Shown one piece after another: positions 59,829-64,000 of a stretch of 64,000 nt of DNA. The DNA lies in contig RQOL01000374.1 of the NCBI GenBank assembly GCA_013076295.1, forward strand, positions 1 to 64,000, given 5' to 3'. The stretch comes from Sanderia malayensis. Its lineage: Eukaryota; Cnidaria; Scyphozoa; Semaeostomeae; Pelagiidae. Under the pieces are notes generated by a model that saw only the letters and a program-made list of their open reading frames with translations, did no database searches and had not been told where the DNA came from. Position 1 is the first letter of the stretch. Each line of letters starts with the position of its first letter. A program made the position numbers and the translations under genes.

Positions 59829-60561
59829 AGGTTGATGGTAATTTAGGATTTGAGCTCCAAACTTCATAACAGTTTCCTGATCTCAGATAAATATGGTGCA
59901 TAGTGACAACAAACCAGTGCTCTCATTAACAAAAGCCTAGCGGATAAGTGGCTCAGCTTAAGAGACTTTAAATTTTATGAAAAAAAACTTAGTAATCGAC
60001 AAATTGGCAAGTCTTCATAACCCAAGCTGCAGAAACTGGAAAAGCTACTGGTTTTCAATTAAACATAGTGAGTACTGACAAGAAACCAGAGCTTTGCTAA
60101 AGCAGCAGAAATGAAAAGGATAAATGAATATTTGACTGTGAAAATTTAATGGCTCTCTGTAAACATGACAAGTTGGAAAACACATGTTTTGCCTATATTT
60201 AAGGTTACTCGCTGACTCGGCAAAAAACTGGGGTCTCCATAAAAAACTCTGTTTCTAATAAAGGACTTTATTACACGAAGCTTGATGGCAATTTAGGATT
60301 TGAGCTCCAAACTTCATAACAGTTTCCTGATATCAGATAAATATAGTGCATAGTGGCAACAAACCAGAGCTCTCATTAACAAAAGCCTAGCTGACAAGTG
60401 GCTCAGCTTAAGAGACTTTAAATTTTATGAAAAAAATTTATTAATGGACAACTTGGCAAGTCTTCATAACCCAAGCTGTAGAAACTGGAAAACTGCTGGT
60501 TTTCAATTAAACATAGTGAGTACTGACAAGAAACCAGAGCTTTGCTAAAGCAGCAGAAATG
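59829..60561 (+). repeat. 283-bp direct repeats 449 bp apart
   Basis: 59829-60112 and 60278-60561 share TGATGG[T/C]AATTTAGGATT through AAAGCAGCAGAAATG with about 95% identity, separated by 166 bp unique to the interval. No LTR-type TG...CA ends are obvious, so a partial tandem duplication is likely. Confidence 0.85.
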
Positions 60562-61227
60562 CAGTATTCCTGAGGTTTTACTAACGAGGCTAGTGATTGG
60601 CTGATCCATCTTGTGCGGGGATATCTCTGCCGCAATTGTCTCAGAGCGCTCATCGCTCATTGGCTGCTTGGGGCATCACCATGAAGAGATAAGAACATGA
60701 TTGGCTGAGGACATGCATGGTCGAACTTTGCCAACAACAACTGCCATGATAATAATAATATTAATAACAAACAACTAGTTTTCAAAATGGCCTACCAATG
60801 TCTATGTTATCATCTGACCTATTATCTGTAAAACAATTAGCAACACGTAAAGTCATGGTGGACAGGACACTAATGATGAATCATGAAGAACTGGACATGT
60901 AATTTTACTGGACATTTAATTTTTGCTTATAACAAGAATCATTTTGAAACTTATCTAATGATATGCTAAGATTCTACTATATTTTACACTAATAATGTCT
61001 AAGTGTGCGAGCATGAAACTGGAAGTCGTGTTGAAGTTCTACCATACTAATATCCAGCCTGACTTCAGCAATCTAACATGATACTTAATGATTTAGCATA
61101 ACATAGTAGATACATAATGACGAAATCATATACGTGATTGCAAATTATTATTATTGTATAAATATAGTTGCCCGTGTGAAACGAAACATTAAACAACGTT
61201 CATTTGCGTAATTGTTTATGGGTATTA

Positions 61228-61306
61228 AAAAAGAAATGAGTATATGTTATGTTGAGGAATTTGTTTACAAAAGAAATGAGTATATGTTATGTTGAGGAAT
61301 CTGTTT
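61228..61306 (+). repeat. Tandem duplication of a 39-40-bp unit
   Basis: AAAAGAAATGAGTATATGTT and the next 16 bases occur twice in direct order. Confidence 0.9.
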
Positions 61307-61526
61307 TCTGAAGTATGGAGAAAATCTATGGATCATTTTTTCCTTCAGGAAGTCTGTATCTATTGAAGTAAAGGCTGTGAAATTCTGCATAGAAATCTCT
61401 ATTGTGTGGGTGCAAATCAGGTGATAATTATTTCCTGAAAACAAACCAACTAATAAATACACACTGCCAAAACTTTCATTCTCGAAGTAAATTAGGACTG
61501 ATCCTGATGTAGAAAGTTAAGGGAAA

Positions 61527-62180
61527 ATGGCTACATTTAGTGATCTAGGTAAGGCAACAAAACGAGGATATGGAGCTTGCGCAGCTTGTAGCAAACAGTA
61601 TGCAAATGCACACAAACCACAATGCTGCAGTTGTGGGCACTTCTTAGGTGGCAAATTTAAAGGAGAAGCAAAGAAAAAAAAGTAAACTTGGCTCCTTTGA
61701 GTGTAACGATATTTCAAGCTAACTCTTCTGGTGTAAGCACACAGCTTTGTTCTGTGAGAACAACAAACAGGGGCAACCGAACATTTGTGCTAGAAAGCTC
61801 AAACCGAGGAGAGCGAATATGCTATAATCAAGAGTGCAAAAATGTGAGAAGCAGCTACGTGAACAGTCAAAAAAGTGATGAGTTTACCTGTAAACATTTG
61901 GATGCAGCTGCAGTAGACCCAGTTTACAAAATAGGACAATTTCTGGAGAATGAAATCGATAATTGTACTCCTGATATAGGAATGAGCACGACAATGAAGG
62001 CAATTCAAAAACAGTTTGCAGACCTTCCAACTGTGGTGAAAGTTTCGGAAAAAAACTATGTCACCAAAGGAACAGTTTCTTCAAGTGATCCACTTGGATA
62101 TGTACATGTGACAGTAGATGAAGGTGGCAAATTTGCTTGCTTTGCAGAACCCTGCAAGAAAACAACACACAGAACGAAAC
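61527..62180 (+). CDS. HMGXB3-like protein, first exon
   Basis: ATG 61527 (AAAATGG context) codes MATFSDLGKATKRGYGACAA, then HKPQCCSCGHFLGGKFK, a CxxC...CxxC zinc module with the NxHKPxxCxxC spacing of HMGXB3-like proteins. A run of eight A (61674-61681) then shifts the frame; after it the protein has NLAPLSVTIFQ, ERICYNQECKNVRSS and TCKHLDA (a second Cys/His module), then VVKVSEKNYVTKGTVSSSDP and FACFAEPCKK. It ends at AACAG|GTAAGA (62180). No later exon was recognised before the virus-like region, so the copy is partial. It is a different part of the protein from that seen at 1-3084. Confidence 0.55.
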
Positions 62181-62590
62181 AGGTAAGAAAATTTGGCAAC
62201 CAAATTTCATCCTCAAAACAAAAGTACAGCAGTAACTGCATTATCTATTTTTGACTTGAAAAGGGATTTTACTAAACAATTTGCACAAGCTTTACAATAG
62301 TATCTGATGTTTCTTTAGATAATTAAAGTAATAAAATAGTAGAGCTTGGACATAATAGAACTGGAAAAAGTAGCATAACAATAAAGTAAAGTACAGGAGC
62401 ATAACACAACAAGGCACATCAACATTTCTGTCTTCTTAACCTCTTTAGCTGAATGGCTTACCACATGGTAAAAATTATGCGAAATTTCAATAAAAACTGT
62501 ATTCATCTTAACTACAACACTGATACTACACAAAACTGGGATTAAAAGTCATATTCGGACAAGGTAATGCCTCAGTAGTATATATAGGCT
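62181..62590. other. No gene recognised
   Basis: AT-rich intron or spacer; no acceptor leading to a family-like exon was found. Confidence 0.45.
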
Positions 62591-62769
62591 AACGATCATA
62601 TGTAAATCTTTAATGTTTAAGAGCGGCGCGGTTTTTTAAATGTTTAAGGAAAAGCCGCGGATTGTTAAATGTTTAAGTATAACGACCATATGTAAATCTT
62701 TAATGTTTAAGAGCAGCGCGGTGTTTTAAATGTTTAAGAAAAGCCGCGGATTGTTAAATGTTTAAGAAT
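62591..62769. repeat. Two 90-bp direct repeats bordering the virus-like cluster
   Basis: 62591-62680 and 62681-62769 are about 93% identical. Each holds three ATGTTTAAG motifs, a GCGCGG box and an AAGCCGCGGATTG box. The CG-rich boxes in AT-rich DNA could be regulatory or replication-related repeats. Confidence 0.9.
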
Positions 62770-62900
62770 GTGGTGGGATGGAATGTTAGAGGTTTAAGCT
62801 TTTCGGAGGTGTCGGATTAATTTATTGGCAGAGGGCATTTGGTTTTTCCAGAAGCGTAAGATTATTTTAAAGAAAAAAACATTTTCATACGAATTGAAAG

Positions 62901-62908
62901 TATATAAA
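62901..62908 (+). promoter_or_regulatory. Candidate TATA box
   Basis: TATATAAA lies 48 bp before ATG 62956, on the same strand as the three compact ORFs that follow. No other TATA-like motif is this close to a start in the cluster. Confidence 0.5.
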
Positions 62909-62955
62909 CCAGAAAAAGAGTGTAAAATGTAAAAGGAAAAGAAAACGAGGTAAAA

Positions 62956-63261
62956 ATGGATATTGAATATGATAAAGCGGATACTCCAGAAGAGAGAGTA
63001 GAGAAAATATTTAAGAAAACAGCCGCAGCAATTAGAGAATTATTGAGTCAGAATGAAAGATTTATAGAGTATGTTTGTGAAATAAATGCAGATACACGGG
63101 AAAATCTATGTAAACTCTATGATTTAAAGAAAGACTTTCATAAGCGTGGTTTTGACTGTAATTTTGAAGAACAAATGCATAACATAATAGATGAAATCGG
63201 AAATTGTTTTAAACGATTCCGAGCTGCAAATGTTGTGGACTATATCTACCATGGAGAATGA
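62956..63261 (+). CDS. Small helical protein upstream of Fic
   Basis: A 101-residue ORF starting MDIEYDKADTPEERVEKIF. It is highly charged and predicted mainly helical, with a possible coiled coil around residues 10-70, two late cysteines and no known motif. Its last 11 bases overlap the Fic ORF (ATGGAGAATGA), so the two are likely expressed together. It has no intron. I do not recognise the family; a partner or regulator of the Fic protein is only a positional guess. Confidence 0.65.
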   Translation: MDIEYDKADTPEERVEKIFKKTAAAIRELLSQNERFIEYVCEINADTRENLCKLYDLKKDFHKRGFDCNFEEQMHNIIDEIGNCFKRFRAANVVDYIYHGE

Positions 63262-63688
63262 AATATCGGATTTGAAAAGTGCTTTTATATATTTTAAAAC
63301 ATGTCGATCCTATTCAAGTTGGATAGATGTAGAAATGATAAAAGAAGCACATTCATATTTCATGGAAACAGAAAATGCGTCGATGTTTTCAAAAAAATGT
63401 AGATGTAGTAAATATAAAGGACAAATATATAAATATTGTCATCCAGATAGAATTCAAAGAGAGATGGACAAATTGATTCTGAAACAGCGCAACTTGAGTG
63501 CGTGGGAATTTATAGCCTGGTTTTTATGGATTCATCCGTTTGCGGATGGAAATGGGAGACTTGCTAAATTATTGTATTATCATTTGACGAATGAAATAAA
63601 AATTTGGACAAATCAACAAGAATTTATTGAGAGATGTATAAATTTACAAAGAGAAATGCGAAAAGATGAAATGTTAATGATTGAATAA
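63251..63688 (+). CDS. Fic-domain protein (nucleotidyltransferase family)
   Basis: The start at ATG 63251 (MENEISDLKSAF) is preferred over an upstream alternative because it gives a compact 145-residue Fic core. Near residue 95 it has FLWIHPFADGNGRLAK, the Fic motif HxFx(D/E)GNGRxx(R/K). The catalytic His, acidic Asp and both Gly are present; the final Arg is Lys. Upstream, IYKYCHPDRIQREMDKLI matches the Fic flap and following helix. Fic enzymes transfer AMP or other nucleotide phosphates to protein hydroxyls. No clear (S/T)xxxE(G/N) inhibitory helix is visible. A five-cysteine stretch (CRCSKYKGQIYKYC) is unusual. AATAAA overlaps the stop. Target unknown. Confidence 0.85.
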   Translation: MENEISDLKSAFIYFKTCRSYSSWIDVEMIKEAHSYFMETENASMFSKKCRCSKYKGQIYKYCHPDRIQREMDKLILKQRNLSAWEFIAWFLWIHPFADGNGRLAKLLYYHLTNEIKIWTNQQEFIERCINLQREMRKDEMLMIE

Positions 63689-63763
63689 AAACTGATGTGT
63701 TTTGTAAAAAAAAGATGAATAAAAACCTTAAAAGAAATAACTAGATATGTGTGTGAACAAAAA

Positions 63764-64000
63764 ATGGCGTTTCAAAATAGGGATTTGTTAATGTTAACGC
63801 ATGAAGATAAAATGCGTAATTTGAATGCACAGATAAAAAATTTAGAATGGCAAAGGGATGTAGAAGCGGCCAGTCAAATTGCATTCCGAGAGCCTAATAT
63901 AAAAAAAGAGATGCAAAAAGAAGATAAAGAAGTCGGGAATAATTCAGAATTAATTGGAGAAATATTAGATGAACAGAAAAAACTTGATGGAGATTTAAAT
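63764..64000 (+). CDS. Charged coiled-coil-like ORF, truncated by window
   Basis: ATG 63764 opens a frame with no stop to the window end (79 codons): MAFQNRDLLMLTHEDKM, then Lys/Glu-rich helices (KKEMQKEDKEVG, GEILDEQKKL). It follows the Fic ORF by 75 bp, on the same strand and with the same base composition. It resembles structural or scaffold-like viral ORFs only in general character. Confidence 0.6.
   Translation, partial: MAFQNRDLLMLTHEDKMRNLNAQIKNLEWQRDVEAASQIAFREPNIKKEMQKEDKEVGNNSELIGEILDEQKKLDGDLN

Noticed and set aside
63251..63688. Fic protein as a Doc-type toxin of a toxin-antitoxin pair with the upstream ORF
   Set aside because: The upstream 101-residue protein has no antitoxin-like motif, and no inhibitory helix was found in either ORF; the overlap alone is weak support.

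Overview
The window is eukaryotic nuclear DNA. It is AT-rich, with multi-exon genes that have canonical GT/AG introns, and many transposable-element families. Most coding fragments belong to multicopy, transposon-linked families I associate with cnidarians and other marine invertebrates: HARBI1/Harbinger, P-element/THAP9-like, P2X7-C-like zinc modules, RecQ-like helicases, HMGXB3-like SWIM proteins and SDG/GKG-motif DDE transposases. I therefore think of a cnidarian or similar invertebrate; nothing fixes the species. No tRNA, rRNA or CRISPR array was recognised.

Layout. 1-3.1 kb: minus-strand HMGXB3-like gene running off the left edge. 3.3-5.8 kb: non-autonomous Helitron-like copy (A). 6.3-7.5 kb: microsatellite, minisatellite and a 484-bp TA-flanked mariner-type MITE. 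9.05-9.6 kb: P2X7-C-like zinc gene. 9.9-13.5 kb: decayed gene joining a protein-kinase C-lobe to a RecQ-like helicase. 13.6-15.9 kb: Harbinger transposase. 17.3-18.0 kb: gag fragment. 18.5-22.0 kb: a gag/protease/RT-linker LTR retroelement fused into a zinc-binding gene. 22.6-25.9 kb: P-element-like remnant split by a nested 2,445-bp element with 110-bp TIRs and a 9-bp TSD; the nested element carries a RecQ-like helicase N-terminus and a ZAD-like zinc protein. 29-33.6 kb: small zinc proteins and a nearly full-length DDE transposase. 34.3-38.9 kb: a 4.66-kb Helitron-like copy (B) with two internal tandem arrays. 39.6-44 kb: a large ankyrin-containing gene with a 31-nt first exon. 45.1-46.6 kb: a TTAA-flanked element. 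46.7-59.8 kb: two divergent, head-to-head paralogues of a P-loop ATPase gene, separated by a LINE that is itself interrupted by a third Helitron-like copy (C). 61.5-62.2 kb: HMGXB3-like first exon. 62.6-64 kb: a compact, intronless, virus-like cluster with overlapping ORFs, one encoding a Fic domain, running off the right edge.

Most transposon genes carry nonsense codons or 1-nt frameshifts, several at homopolymers, so this is largely decayed mobile DNA with nested insertions. The strongest structural results are exact element boundaries (TA, TTAA, 9-bp TSD, A|T Helitron junctions) and one junction where removing the insertion restores a LINE reading frame. Domain names come from recognised motifs only; no database search was possible.
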